Assembly: GCF_006149005.1 (NCBI RefSeq) | Contig: NZ_VBSL01000001.1 | Coordinates: forward strand, 868,001-932,000 | From: Larkinella sp. C7 | GTDB taxonomy: Bacteria > Bacteroidota > Bacteroidia > Cytophagales > Spirosomataceae | Reading direction: 5' to 3' | DNA: 64,000 nt | Part shown: positions 26,054 to 35,626 of the stretch, piece after piece | Numbering within the stretch: the first letter of the stretch is position 1 | How the letters are laid out: every line of letters starts with the position of its first letter | The notes under the pieces: model-generated | What the model was told of the DNA's origin: nothing | Database searches by the model: none | What the model saw: the letters and a program-made list of their open reading frames with translations, nothing else | Position numbers and translations under genes: made by a program

Positions 26054-27082
26054 CTAATTTACAAATTGATTGACTTTCTGGTTCAGCGCATCGTCGGAGA
26101 CCGAGCCGGTTGTAATCAGTACCTGATACCGGAAAGTTACGGACTTGCCCGCAGGTAGCACATAGTTCATTGGCTTGTCTTTCCCTTCGCTCATCACACT
26201 GGGGGCCAATGGATTAGCGGCATACAGGCCGTATCCGCGTGAGTGCCAGTAGGTCGGATAGCCGATGTTTTTCGGATTATCCAGGAGCGCGACGGAAACG
26301 TTTTCTCCGTTGATCACCCCCGTCAGATTCATCCATTTGGCGCGCGTGCCCCAGACTTTTTCGCCTTCTACCCCTTCGCTGCTTTTGTATTTTCCGGTGA
26401 CGCCCGTATTATCCATCTGGGATACTTTGGTTGCCACACCGCTCGCATCCGTGAACACTTCCGGCTTGTTCGACGGGTGTTCCAGTTGTCGGGCCAGCCG
26501 AATCGCCACCATGCCTTCTTTGTTGTCTTTAAACGTCACGTCCTTGCTCAAAGCTTTCAGCGTCGTTGTCCGGTCGATGATGCGTTCTTTTGGCGTACCG
26601 CGAAAAACAAACGTCGTCGTTTCCTGCAACAGGGGCTTGCCGTCTTTATCGAGCCAATCGGCGGTTACGACCAGTTCGCCCACATCTTTCCCACTTTTCA
26701 GCGATTTAATACCGGTGTGAACGATGGTACCAAACGGGCCGCCGTGTCCTTTCACATCGTTGGAATTGTTCCAGAAATCGTGGCCATTCACATCGCCATA
26801 ATTGAGCCACATCCCCACGTGGTGCGGGTGGTCGACACGCTCGCCGGGCCGGGGGTCCATCGGCCAGCCTCGCGTGATAAAATTGCCTCCTGCCGTCCGG
26901 ATCGGATACAACACCGGTTTTTTCAGGACATCCGGCCCCGGGTAGATGTAGGAAGTAAACGGTTTGCCATCAACCGTAACATCCACGCGTTTCTGCGCCT
27001 GGTTATTCGTCAATTGCACAGCCTGTTTCTGGGCTATCGCAGCGGAAGCCAGCAGACAAAAGCAGAGGGTCAGTTTTTTCAT
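26054..27082 (-). CDS. DUF6807 ('PmoA family') exported protein
   Basis: A protein of the family often called methane oxygenase PmoA (DUF6807); the name is misleading and no link to methane is implied. Family marks are RVDVTVDGKPFTSYIYPG, LYPIRTAGG, RVDHPHHVGMWLNYGDVNG and DNPKNIGYPTYWHSRGYGLYAANP (in parts). The His-rich HPHHVG segment may bind metal. A signal peptide (MKKLTLCFCLLASAAIAQ) sends it to the periplasm or beyond. Start chosen at 27082, at the signal. It is the last gene of the FecR-SusC-SusD operon. Such genes often sit with Gfo/Idh and DUF1080 genes, and a role in handling an oxidised sugar is inferred. Confidence 0.87.
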   Translation of the reverse strand: MKKLTLCFCLLASAAIAQKQAVQLTNNQAQKRVDVTVDGKPFTSYIYPGPDVLKKPVLYPIRTAGGNFITRGWPMDPRPGERVDHPHHVGMWLNYGDVNGHDFWNNSNDVKGHGGPFGTIVHTGIKSLKSGKDVGELVVTADWLDKDGKPLLQETTTFVFRGTPKERIIDRTTTLKALSKDVTFKDNKEGMVAIRLARQLEHPSNKPEVFTDASGVATKVSQMDNTGVTGKYKSSEGVEGEKVWGTRAKWMNLTGVINGENVSVALLDNPKNIGYPTYWHSRGYGLYAANPLAPSVMSEGKDKPMNYVLPAGKSVTFRYQVLITTGSVSDDALNQKVNQFVN

Positions 27083-27099
27083 ATCAAGCCATCCATATA

Positions 27100-27159
27100 G
27101 GAACGCGGATTGAACCGATTGACACAGATTAAAACGTTGATCCGTTCGATCCGCGCTCC
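27100..27159. repeat. Intergenic imperfect inverted repeat
   Basis: Arms 27100-27123 and 27136-27159 pair at 19 of 24 positions, most of the rest being G-T pairs; the loop is 12 nt. It lies between the Gfo/Idh stop and the DUF6807 start inside the operon. Confidence 0.7.
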
Positions 27160-27170
27160 CATCCATTAAA

Positions 27171-28517
27171 TTAGACTTTTACAACTTTACCGCTCGCCAG
27201 CACTTCCTGTTTCGTACTGTCGAACGTTACGCGCTCGCCGGTATGTAAGGCGATGGTTGCCATGATGTTAGCGACGGAGTGATTGAAACCGGCTTTGGCG
27301 GGGGCATTGGGTTCTTTCCGGCTGCGAACGCACTCCATCCAGTTCCGCATGTGCCGGGAGGTCATTGGATCGGCACCCGTATTGGCCGAGGTTTCCATTT
27401 TTTCACCCGTCGTTGCCAGCGTCTGTTCGGTCAGCAAATTGGCTTTCATGCCCATTTCTTTCGCATATTTTTCTTCCAAACCACCTTCCGACGTAATCTT
27501 GTTGGTATCGAGGTTGATCATACCGCCGTTCGAGTAATACAACTCTTTGGTTCCCCCCGCTTCATTGGTCATGCGGGAGTGGTAGGTCACCTGGAAGCCT
27601 TTGGTTTTGTCATCATCCGGGCCGTAATCAAAAACCGCCGTGAACGTATCGGCATTGGTACGACCATCTTTCCAGAGGTAAATACCGCCGTTGGCCACCA
27701 CACTGCGCGGATGATCATAGCCACTGAACCAGTGTACGGTATCGATCTGGTGTGACATCCACTGACCCGGAATACCAGACGAATACGGATAAAACAAACG
27801 GAATTCCAGATACTTACGCGGATCCCAGGCCGTCTGCGGACGGTTCATTTGGTAGCGTTTCCAGTCGGTGTCTTCCTGCCGGATTTCAGAAACAAGTTTC
27901 GGACGGCGCCAGCGACCGGGTTGGTTGACATTCCAGGTCATTTCGACCATCGAAATATCGCCGAATTTACCCGAGCGGATGAAATCATTGGCGGCAAAGT
28001 AGTTCGGCGCACTCCGGCGTTGCGAACCGATTTGAACGATTTTCTTGTTTTTTTCAACCGCTTTCAGGGCTTTCCGGGCGTCGTCGAGCGATTCAGCGAA
28101 CGGTTTTTCCACATACGCATCCTTACCGGCTTCTACGGCTTCCACGCAGTGCAGTGCGTGCTGGAAATCCGCTGTACTGACAATCACGGCATCGATGTCT
28201 TTGCGGTCGTAGAGTTCTTCATTATTCCGACACTTCACAAAGTTATCGGTAATGTACCCTTTCCCTTTCAGGTAGGCCTGCGCTTCATCCCGCCGACGGC
28301 TCCAGATGTCGGAGACGGCCACAAACTCGAAGTTGAGTTCTTTGGCATGGTTGGCAAAACTGGGTGCCAAAGCACCCCGGAACCGGTCTGAGAACCCCAC
28401 AATACCGACCCGAACGCGGTCGGCAGAACCCAGGATTCGGGCATAACTAGCGGCAGAGAAGCTCATTCCGAGCCCCGCCAGAGCAGATTTCTTTATAAAG
28501 TCGCGACGATTTTCCAT
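27171..28517 (-). CDS. Gfo/Idh/MocA family oxidoreductase, Tat-exported
   Basis: An NAD(P)-dependent sugar or glycoside dehydrogenase of the Gfo/Idh/MocA family. The N-terminus MENRRDFIKKSALAGLG is a twin-arginine signal. The Rossmann part begins at VRVGIVGFSDRFRGAL and has the conserved EKP (YVEKPFAES). The C-terminal substrate domain includes GIPGQWMSHQIDTVHWF. Tat export would carry the enzyme with its nucleotide already bound. In Bacteroides, related enzymes oxidise the C3 hydroxyl of glycosides in a 3-keto pathway together with DUF1080 hydrolases. The presence of DUF1080 and an isomerase next to it supports the same idea here. The substrate is not known. Confidence 0.92.
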   Translation of the reverse strand: MENRRDFIKKSALAGLGMSFSAASYARILGSADRVRVGIVGFSDRFRGALAPSFANHAKELNFEFVAVSDIWSRRRDEAQAYLKGKGYITDNFVKCRNNEELYDRKDIDAVIVSTADFQHALHCVEAVEAGKDAYVEKPFAESLDDARKALKAVEKNKKIVQIGSQRRSAPNYFAANDFIRSGKFGDISMVEMTWNVNQPGRWRRPKLVSEIRQEDTDWKRYQMNRPQTAWDPRKYLEFRLFYPYSSGIPGQWMSHQIDTVHWFSGYDHPRSVVANGGIYLWKDGRTNADTFTAVFDYGPDDDKTKGFQVTYHSRMTNEAGGTKELYYSNGGMINLDTNKITSEGGLEEKYAKEMGMKANLLTEQTLATTGEKMETSANTGADPMTSRHMRNWMECVRSRKEPNAPAKAGFNHSVANIMATIALHTGERVTFDSTKQEVLASGKVVKV

Positions 28518-28620
28518 GCGGCTGGTCGTTTAAATGATAAATACAATACGTCTGATTACTGACAAAAGACTATTACTGAAAGACTTATTTGTGAAAAGTC
28601 TACTAGTATTTGGCTTATTC

Positions 28621-28745
28621 CCTTCGTTGTTCGGTGTTCGATATTCAGGATTCGGTATTTAATATTCGATGTTCAGGATTCGATATTACATTTTTGATTT
28701 CTATTCAATATCGAATCCTGAATAACGAACCTGGAATAACGAAGG
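28621..28745. repeat. Nested intergenic inverted repeat, GATATTC-type
   Basis: An inner stem (28672-28687 with 28707-28722, 16 bp perfect) lies in an outer one (28621-28628 with 28738-28745). The left side also holds two near copies of ATTCAGGATTCG-like units. It fills the junction between the DUF1080 stop and the Gfo/Idh start within the operon. Confidence 0.85.
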
Positions 28746-28754
28746 AGATGGCAC

Positions 28755-29498
28755 TTACAACGCTTTAATCTTCATATTCCGGAACGAAACGCGGTCGCCG
28801 TGATCCTGGAGCAGAATGTGGCCTTTGGGAGCTTCGCCAAAGCGTCCGTGGGCGTTATACGAAGGAGCTTTGTACTTGCTTTGCGCGACCAGTTTCCGAA
28901 ATTCCTCACCACCCCGTTCGTATTCGACGACTTTTTTGCCGTTCAGCCAGTGCTCAACGTGGCTGCCTTTCGAAACCACGCGTCCCTGGTTCCATTCGCC
29001 AATCGGGTTGGCTTTCTTGTCTTTCGCCGGAATCAGGTCATAGAGCGATCCCACGGTCCGGTTGCCATCGCGACCCATTTTGGCATCCGGGTGTTTGTCA
29101 TCATCCAGCACCTGAAATTCCAGCCCGTAGGCTGATCCTTTCGGCTTGGGGGTTTCTTCCACCACGAAATACTTCAGGCCGCTGTTGGCCCCTTCCGTCA
29201 GTTTGAACTCAAACATCAGGTCGAAATCGCCGTATTCACCCTCCGTCACAATGTCTCCGTAGTGCGTCGATTCCGAACCGTCGGTTTTCGAGATCGTCAG
29301 CAAACCGTCCTGAACGAGCCAGCCTTTTTCCGGAAACTTGTCTTTGTAGGCACCCCGCCAGCCTTTGGTGGTTTTGCCGTCGAAAAGCAGTTGCCAGCCT
29401 TCTTTTTTCTCTTTGGCCGTCAGCGTGTTGGGAGCCTGCGGTTTTTCAGCAGCCATCAGGCCTAATGCTAAAACGGCCGTAACAAATAGTGTTTTCAT
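28755..29498 (-). CDS. DUF1080 (3-keto-disaccharide hydrolase type) secreted protein
   Basis: A concanavalin-like beta-sandwich protein of the DUF1080 family, members of which cleave 3-keto-glycosides. Marks are WQLLFDGKTTKGWRG, W.VQDGLLTI, EYGDFDLMFEFKLTEGANSG, GLEFQVLDD and GHILLQDHGDRVSFRNMKIK (in parts). A signal peptide (MKTLFVTAVLALGLMAAE) precedes it; the start at 29498 was chosen for this. The upstream frame to 29552 only runs through the inverted repeat. It lies between the isomerase and Gfo/Idh genes, as expected for a keto-sugar pathway. Confidence 0.92.
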   Translation of the reverse strand: MKTLFVTAVLALGLMAAEKPQAPNTLTAKEKKEGWQLLFDGKTTKGWRGAYKDKFPEKGWLVQDGLLTISKTDGSESTHYGDIVTEGEYGDFDLMFEFKLTEGANSGLKYFVVEETPKPKGSAYGLEFQVLDDDKHPDAKMGRDGNRTVGSLYDLIPAKDKKANPIGEWNQGRVVSKGSHVEHWLNGKKVVEYERGGEEFRKLVAQSKYKAPSYNAHGRFGEAPKGHILLQDHGDRVSFRNMKIKAL

Positions 29499-29510
29499 AG
29501 TATTTTCTCT

Positions 29511-29596
29511 GATCAGCTCTGATTTTCTCCGATCAACTCTGTGAAACAGCAATTAAATTATTATACAGAGTTGATCAGAGAAAATCAGAGTTTATC
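29511..29596. repeat. Intergenic inverted repeat, CTGATTTTCTC-type
   Basis: Arms 29511-29542 and 29565-29596 pair at 29 of 32 positions around a 22-nt loop. Each arm holds two copies of an 18-20 bp unit. It is homologous to the element at 54369-54459. It fills the junction of isomerase stop and DUF1080 start. Confidence 0.9.
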
Positions 29597-29600
29597 AGGG

Positions 29601-30524
29601 CTAAAGTGGAAAATTGAGTGTTTTGGTAATGTAATCTTTGTTGATTTGAGCACACTGCAAGGGGGTTTTGTTCGGGTCTGGAACGCCGTCCAGTTCAACC
29701 ACGCCCCAGCCTTTGAACTTAATTTTTTCCAGTGCCGCAAAAACCGCCGGAACGTCGACATTGCCCTGCCCCAGTTCGACAAATTTGTAGGCTTTCGGAT
29801 CATCCGGTTTTTCAGGTACCGGGCTTTTGGTATCTTTCAGGTGCAGTGTGTGCAGAACATCCTTGTATTGCACAACGGCTTTGGCCGGGTCGCCCCCGCC
29901 CTGTTTGTAATGGGCAATATCGAGCAGGAGTTTGACGTACTTCGGATTCATTTCCTGCACCAGAATATCCACTTCTTCGGGTGTTTCGCCCCACTGTTTC
30001 ATGTGGTTGTGATACGTGGCCTGCACGCCCATGTCGGCGGTTTGTTTGCCAATCTCGTTCATCACTTTGGCGAGTTTCTTGAGTTCTTCGGTAGTCGGAG
30101 CCTGCCCGTTTTTCCGAAGGCTGTTGGTCATCTGGAATGCCGAACCGCCCAAGGCTTTCACAAAGCTGGCGTGGGCCACGTGCATATCCACGGTGCTGTC
30201 GAACTTCGCCGGGTCGACCTCCACATTGCCACTCGAAAACATCGCCAGCTTCAACTGGTGCTGGTCGAGCAACGCTTTCAGTTCCGACGGTTTGGTCTTA
30301 TAGGGTGCAAAGGTGTTGGCCCGGAGTTGAATTCCTTTGTAGCCCAGAGAAGAAAGGTCTTTGATGGCCTGTTCGTCTTTGCCGCCCCAGGTAATACCGG
30401 AATACCCGATCTTCAGTCCCGATTTTTTAGCGGCAGCGGCCAGCAGATCGGTTCTGGTGGCCAGAACGAGGGCCGACAAACCGGCGGTGGTAAGAAACTG
30501 GCGTCTGTTTACAATAGCCTGCAT
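29601..30524 (-). CDS. Sugar phosphate isomerase/epimerase-like TIM-barrel protein, exported
   Basis: A xylose-isomerase-like TIM barrel (AP endonuclease 2 family) acting as epimerase, isomerase or lyase on sugars. An N-terminal signal of Tat type (MQAIVNRRQFLTTAGLSALV) is present. The barrel shows IGYSGITWGG, GYKGIQLRANTF, the metal-binding pattern ATYHNHMKQWG, LLLDIAHYKQGG (Asp and His ligands), LHLKDT and VVELDGVP. In known 3-keto-glucose pathways a related protein works after the dehydrogenase and hydrolase. It is first of the enzyme genes after SusD, from which a 36-bp perfect palindrome separates it. Confidence 0.9.
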   Translation of the reverse strand: MQAIVNRRQFLTTAGLSALVLATRTDLLAAAAKKSGLKIGYSGITWGGKDEQAIKDLSSLGYKGIQLRANTFAPYKTKPSELKALLDQHQLKLAMFSSGNVEVDPAKFDSTVDMHVAHASFVKALGGSAFQMTNSLRKNGQAPTTEELKKLAKVMNEIGKQTADMGVQATYHNHMKQWGETPEEVDILVQEMNPKYVKLLLDIAHYKQGGGDPAKAVVQYKDVLHTLHLKDTKSPVPEKPDDPKAYKFVELGQGNVDVPAVFAALEKIKFKGWGVVELDGVPDPNKTPLQCAQINKDYITKTLNFPL

Positions 30525-30636
30525 AATAGGGTAGTATAGTCGGCAACCCTGAATTGGAGTTGCGGTTTTTGTTGTAAAGAATTCTAAAGGAAGGAAGGGA
30601 TTTCGCCGTAAAATCTACTCAGCCCTGCCCTAAACA

Positions 30637-30672
30637 ACAGGCCCCGAACCGGAATTCCGGTTCGGGGCCTGT
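30637..30672. repeat. 36-bp perfect palindrome
   Basis: Perfectly self-complementary from 30637 to 30672, centred on GGAATTCC; as RNA it gives a stem of 16 bp with a 4-nt loop. It lies between the susD stop (30696) and the isomerase start (30524). No U-tract follows on the minus strand. It could reduce read-through from the abundant susCD message into the enzyme genes, or protect the 3' end of the susCD part. Confidence 0.92.
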
Positions 30673-30695
30673 CTGTCAATCCTTAGCCATACGGA

Positions 30696-32417
30696 TTAAT
30701 ACCCCGGATTTTGCGGATATTTGGCCGCTCCACCCGCCGTACGGTCAATCTGATCCTGTGGAATCGGCCGAAGTATGTGGAAATCCTTGACGTTCGGAGC
30801 CCCGTCGGCATTGTACGCTTTCACGCGTTCAACCAGGTTACCCCAACGTTTCAGGTCAAACCAACGGTGCATTTCGCCGGCCATTTCACGTTCGCGTTCC
30901 TCCATGACGAAAGCCATCGTGGCGTCGGCAACGGTAATTTCCATGTCTTTTTCCTTACCCGGCCAGGCCGCCCGCCGGCGAACAGCATTGATGAACGGCA
31001 CCGCATCAGCCGCTTTTCCCTGTTTGATGAGGGCTTCTGCCGCCAGCAGATAGGTATCCGCCAACCGGAACATGATGAAATCGCGGCTACCGGGTTCGTA
31101 GGTCCGGTCGGGGCGCAGGGGGTCCAGGAATTTCTGCAAAGTCGGGAACAGGTTGGGCTTATACAAGCTCGGTACCAACACCTGATAGGGACGTTTGGCC
31201 CGCTCGGCCAGGGGCATTTCATACCCCGGAATAAAGATGGCCGTATCGCCCGCGTTGAACTTCAGAGATGTTTTCGAATTGTCAAAAATCGGCGTCGTTT
31301 TGCTGGGGTTGTTGGCCAGCCAGGTATCCTTAAACGTCTTTTTGTACCGCGAATCTTTCACCCGGTCTTTCTCCGCGAACACGACATTCAACATATAGTT
31401 CGTCGGCATAAACCGCTTGAAAGGGCGCCCGTTCAGCACATCGCGCTGCATACCGGCCTGAGTGTCATACTCCATTCCGAAATACAAGTGGGTCTGGTTT
31501 CCGTTGATGGTCACCGTGCTGGTTGTCGTACTGTTGAAACCGGAACCAATGTTCGTAATCGGATCGGAAGTGTATTGCGTGGCAAAAATCACCTCGCTAT
31601 TGACTTCTCCTCCACCCTGGGCAAACACGGCCGAGAAGTCGGGCAGCAGGCTGTACGTATAATTCTTGATTACGTTCTGGGCATACGTGGCCGCTTTGGC
31701 AAAATCATCGGCTGCCAGCGCGTCCTTATCGGTCCCTTTCGTCAGATACACTTTAGCCAGCAAGTGCTCAGCGGCTCCTTTGGTTACCCGGCCATAATCG
31801 CCGGTGGGAGTTGCCAAATCGGTCAAAGAAGATTCCAGATCCGCGATAATTTGGGTGTATACGTCCTTCACCGGAGCGCGGGTAAATTCCTTCGTCGGAA
31901 CCAGGTTGCCTTTTGTCAGCAACGAAACCGGCCCAAACATCTGCACCAGAATAAAATAATGGTGCGCCCGCAGGAATTTCAGTTCCGCAACCCGACGTTT
32001 TTTAATGGTTGCATCCAGCCCGGCAATTCCATCAGCCGCGTCCAGCGCCACATTGATGGTATTGATGCCTTTGTAAAAAGCATTCCAGATGTTGTTGGTT
32101 GGCCCTAACCGGCCGTCGATCTGGGACGTATACTGGTTGACAAATTTGAAACTACCATCGGCTCCCATCGTATAGGTATCCGTTCCGAAAACCGTCAGGG
32201 TCATGGCATCTTCGCGACCGTAGTATTCCCGCAACGACGAATAGGCCGCTTTCACCACCGATTCAAACCCGTTCGGCGTGGTGGCATACTGGCTGCCGAC
32301 CTGCGAAACCGGAACCTCTTCCAGCAAATCTTTACAGCCCGTTGTACTGAGCAACAGCGCACTCACGATCAATAGCGAATGCGTGAACGAGTGAAGAAGT
32401 AATTTATATGTTTTCAT
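30696..32417 (-). CDS. SusD/RagB family glycan-binding lipoprotein
   Basis: A surface lipoprotein that works with SusC in capture of a glycan or small glycoside. The lipobox is LLSTTGCKDLLEE. The SusD helices follow (FESVVKAAYSSLREYYGR, WNAFYKGINTINVALDAAD, RRVAELKFLRAHHYFILVQMFG in part), and the C-terminal RagB region has DTYLLAAEALIKQGKAADAVPFINAVRRRA (in part) and MEEREREMAGEMHRWFDLKRWG (in part). At 573 residues it is typical. A start 9 bp further upstream (32426) is also possible. It follows its SusC partner by 32 bp. Confidence 0.94.
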   Translation of the reverse strand: MKTYKLLLHSFTHSLLIVSALLLSTTGCKDLLEEVPVSQVGSQYATTPNGFESVVKAAYSSLREYYGREDAMTLTVFGTDTYTMGADGSFKFVNQYTSQIDGRLGPTNNIWNAFYKGINTINVALDAADGIAGLDATIKKRRVAELKFLRAHHYFILVQMFGPVSLLTKGNLVPTKEFTRAPVKDVYTQIIADLESSLTDLATPTGDYGRVTKGAAEHLLAKVYLTKGTDKDALAADDFAKAATYAQNVIKNYTYSLLPDFSAVFAQGGGEVNSEVIFATQYTSDPITNIGSGFNSTTTSTVTINGNQTHLYFGMEYDTQAGMQRDVLNGRPFKRFMPTNYMLNVVFAEKDRVKDSRYKKTFKDTWLANNPSKTTPIFDNSKTSLKFNAGDTAIFIPGYEMPLAERAKRPYQVLVPSLYKPNLFPTLQKFLDPLRPDRTYEPGSRDFIMFRLADTYLLAAEALIKQGKAADAVPFINAVRRRAAWPGKEKDMEITVADATMAFVMEEREREMAGEMHRWFDLKRWGNLVERVKAYNADGAPNVKDFHILRPIPQDQIDRTAGGAAKYPQNPGY

Positions 32418-32449
32418 CTTGAACATCTTTTTAATCCGTTTAATCCAGG

Positions 32450-35400
32450 TTAAAATTTCAGGTTTAAACCAAACGTGGTCTGCCGTACGGCGGGTGACTG
32501 ATCCGCGTTGACATCGCCATCGGTTTCGCTGTCGATCCCCTTGTATTTGGTCCGGTATTCCGAGAAAATAAAAGGTTGCTGAATACTGGCAAAAAACCGC
32601 AGGGAACCGATGCCCAGTTTTTCCGTCAGACTCGCCGGGACATTGTACCCGAAGTTGATGTTCCGGATTTTCACGAACGTACCGTCAAAATACAACAGCG
32701 TTGAGCGGAACGGCGGAAATTCCTGGTTCATGTTTGGCTGCGGAAACTCATTGGTTGGATTGTTCGCGCTCCAGTAGTCAACGTCCAGCGTATTGTATCG
32801 ACCTGCCAGGGTCAGGAAATCCTGGTGGAAAATACTGCGGAACATATAGCCCACGCGGGCAAACACGAAAAACGACAGATCGAAGCCTTTGTATTCAAAG
32901 CGGTTGGTAAGCCCCAGGCTGTATTTCGGCACTTGCGAACCCAGAATGACGCGGTCCGCCGGATCGATTTTCCCGTCGTTGTTCGTATCCTGAATTTTGA
33001 TCTGGCCCACGGCACTCTGGTATTTCTTAGCCTGTTCTGCTTCGTTGGTCTGCCAGATGCCAATTTTCTTGTAGTCAAAATAGGCGGTCAGCGGCTGACC
33101 GATGAACCGGGAGTTCCCGACATCGTCGACTTTGCCATTGAACAGTTCCAGAATCGATTCCCGGTTGCGGGTAAACTGGAAGTCCGTCGTCCAGCGGAAT
33201 CCACCGGGCGCATCTACGTTGACCGTCGACAAGGTCAGTTCAACCCCCTGATTCCGGGTTTTTCCCACGTTCCGAAGCACGCGGTCGAAACCGCTCGTCA
33301 ATGGCAGCTGGTCAAACAGCAGCAGGTCGCGCGTATCGGCCCGGTAATATTCGAGCGAACCGGAAACCCGTCCGCTGAACAGACTGAAATCCAGCCCGAG
33401 GTTGCTGTTGGTGGTCGATTCCCACTTCAAATCGGGGTTTCCGATGGTAAATGGCCAGTAGCCGAATGCGCCAACCGAACCGAATGCATAGGCCGAACGG
33501 GCCAACTGGGCCTGGGTTTGATAGGGATCGATGGCCGTGCTGCCGATTGAACCATAGCTGGCCCGCAGTTTCAGGTTATCGATCCAGCGAACCGACTTCA
33601 GAAACCCTTCGTTACTCAAATTCCAGCCAACAGCCGCTGAGGGGAAAAAACCGTATTTCGTGTTTTCACCAAACCGCGATGAACCATCGTAGCGGGCCGT
33701 CAGCGTCAGCAGGTATTTCTCCTTGTAGTCATAGTTCACCCGGGCCATGTAGGAGTTCAGCACCCAGCGACGGACGGTTGAACCCACGGAGTTGATCAGC
33801 GAAGCCTGCCCCAGGTTGTAGAACTGCTGCGTTTCAGCCGGTACGCCCGTCACCGAGATTTGATTGGTTTCGTAATCGTCTTTCTGAATCGAGTGGAGTG
33901 CCGTAACGTTCAGGTTATGAATGTCATTGAACCTTTTGTTGTACGTCAGGATGTTCTCCAGCGTCCAGTTAAACTGGTATTCATTGAACGAGAAAGCGGT
34001 CGGATCGGCCCCCCGGCGGGCGTTGGTCTGGCTACCGACAAACCGGCCTATGCGACGGTTGGTCAGGTCAGGGCCGAAATTGACGCGGTATTTCAAGCCA
34101 TCGATGATGTTCCATTCGCCGTAGATGCTGTTAAAAATCCGCATCCGCTTCGTCAGGTCGATCTGCGCGCCCGGAACCACCTCGGCGATGGGATTGGTCC
34201 GCAAACCGTCGGAAGTTGGCAGGAAAATCAGGTTGCCGTTGTCGTCATACGGTTTTCCCAAGGGGTTCTCGGCATAGGCTCCACCCAGCGGATTGAAGTT
34301 TTCGCCGTTCCGGGTACTGTAAACGCCCAGGGTCGAAATGCCGACTTTGATTTTCTTGCTAATCTGGTGATCCAGGTTAATCCGGAACGTATACCGGGTA
34401 AAATCCTGATTCTTCACGACACCCACGTCCTTGAAGTAGTTACCGGAAATCGAAAACAGGGTTTTCTCATTTCCACCCTGCACCCCAACCTGATGGCTCT
34501 GAATGTTCCCCTGCTGCATCAGGTAAGATTGATAATCCGTACTGCGATTGTTTTTGATACCGTCTAATTCGATGGGTTCAAAGAGTTTTTCATCGGTGGT
34601 ATACTGATTGGCAGCCCGGCGGGATTCCCGTTTGTATTCCGCAAATTCGGCTCCGTTGAAAACATCGATCTGGCCAAGCCGATCCGAAAAACCGTAATAG
34701 CCATCATAACTGACGACGGTTTTGCCCGGCTTACCCCGCTTCGTGGTGATCAACACAACCCCATTGGAGCCCCGCGATCCGTAGATGGCCGTTGCCGACG
34801 CATCCTTCAATACTTCCATCGAAGCAATGTCGTACGGGTTAATATCGTCGATTCCGCCCGCCAACGGAATCCCGTCAACGACATACAGCGGATCATTCGA
34901 CGCATTAATCGACCGGCGACCCCGAATCCGGACGACCGGGCCAGCGCCCGGCTTGCTGCTGTTTTGCACCACATCGACCCCGGCAGCCCGGCCCTGGAGT
35001 GCCTGGCGGGCGTTGGTGATGGGCAATTCGGCAATTTCTTTGGCGCCAACGGAGGAGATCGCCCCCGTTAACTGGCTCTTTTTCTGCGTACCGTACCCGA
35101 CAACGACCACTTCGTTCAGCGTGCGCTGGTCAACGGCCAGTTTTAGACTGATCGTCGATTGGGCACCGACGGTAACTTCCTGAGAAAGAAACCCAACCGA
35201 TGAAAAGACCAGCACAGAATTATTATCCGGAACAGCAATCCGGAATTTCCCTTCGGCGTCGCTGGTGGTTCCGCGCGTCGATCCTTTCACGGCAATGTTT
35301 ACCCCCGGCAGCGGGGTATTGTCTTCCGCCGTCAGAATCTGGCCCGAAACCGTCCGTTCCTGCAGGGCGGGATCGGTGATTTCACCTGGCCTCAGGCTGG

Positions 35401-35581
35401 CCATTGGCAGGCCCCTCAGGTTGGCAGCGTGTACGTCTGCAGGGTGTCGGTGGGAACCGATGGCGGCCTCGACGGGCAGGCTACCGGCCAGCAGACCCGC
35501 CAACCCGCAAGCTCCCAGACGAGTTGCAACGGCAACCCGCCCCGCTTTAGCAGAGAGAAAGGAAGTAATGATGCATTTCAT
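32450..35581 (-). CDS. SusC/RagA family TonB-linked outer-membrane protein
   Basis: The transporter partner of SusD. After an export signal (about residues 1-39) comes a carboxypeptidase-like domain (VSGQILTAEDNTPLPGVNIAV) and the conserved SusC TonB-box region LNEVVVVGYGTQKKSQLTGAISS (in part). The plug has VRIRGRRSINASNDPLYVVDG (in part) and the barrel ends in FGLNLKF with terminal Phe. At 1043 residues it is full length. An upstream FecR gene suggests control by an anti-sigma system. The SusD, dehydrogenase, DUF1080, isomerase and DUF6807 genes follow in one direction. The substrate is probably a small glycoside, since no classical glycosidase is in the operon. Confidence 0.95.
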   Translation of the reverse strand: MKCIITSFLSAKAGRVAVATRLGACGLAGLLAGSLPVEAAIGSHRHPADVHAANLRGLPMASLRPGEITDPALQERTVSGQILTAEDNTPLPGVNIAVKGSTRGTTSDAEGKFRIAVPDNNSVLVFSSVGFLSQEVTVGAQSTISLKLAVDQRTLNEVVVVGYGTQKKSQLTGAISSVGAKEIAELPITNARQALQGRAAGVDVVQNSSKPGAGPVVRIRGRRSINASNDPLYVVDGIPLAGGIDDINPYDIASMEVLKDASATAIYGSRGSNGVVLITTKRGKPGKTVVSYDGYYGFSDRLGQIDVFNGAEFAEYKRESRRAANQYTTDEKLFEPIELDGIKNNRSTDYQSYLMQQGNIQSHQVGVQGGNEKTLFSISGNYFKDVGVVKNQDFTRYTFRINLDHQISKKIKVGISTLGVYSTRNGENFNPLGGAYAENPLGKPYDDNGNLIFLPTSDGLRTNPIAEVVPGAQIDLTKRMRIFNSIYGEWNIIDGLKYRVNFGPDLTNRRIGRFVGSQTNARRGADPTAFSFNEYQFNWTLENILTYNKRFNDIHNLNVTALHSIQKDDYETNQISVTGVPAETQQFYNLGQASLINSVGSTVRRWVLNSYMARVNYDYKEKYLLTLTARYDGSSRFGENTKYGFFPSAAVGWNLSNEGFLKSVRWIDNLKLRASYGSIGSTAIDPYQTQAQLARSAYAFGSVGAFGYWPFTIGNPDLKWESTTNSNLGLDFSLFSGRVSGSLEYYRADTRDLLLFDQLPLTSGFDRVLRNVGKTRNQGVELTLSTVNVDAPGGFRWTTDFQFTRNRESILELFNGKVDDVGNSRFIGQPLTAYFDYKKIGIWQTNEAEQAKKYQSAVGQIKIQDTNNDGKIDPADRVILGSQVPKYSLGLTNRFEYKGFDLSFFVFARVGYMFRSIFHQDFLTLAGRYNTLDVDYWSANNPTNEFPQPNMNQEFPPFRSTLLYFDGTFVKIRNINFGYNVPASLTEKLGIGSLRFFASIQQPFIFSEYRTKYKGIDSETDGDVNADQSPAVRQTTFGLNLKF

Positions 35582-35626
35582 AATAGAGATTGGTTGATTA
35601 AACGTATAGAAATAATAGAGATTGAA

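Noticed and set aside
26054-27082. Methane monooxygenase function suggested by the family name PmoA
   Set aside because: The family is soluble and exported, has no likeness to membrane PmoA, and the neighbours are sugar enzymes.
30711-32108. 465-codon frame antisense to susD
   Set aside because: A shadow of the GC-skewed codon use of susD; His/Arg/Gln-rich with no family match, and susD is certain.
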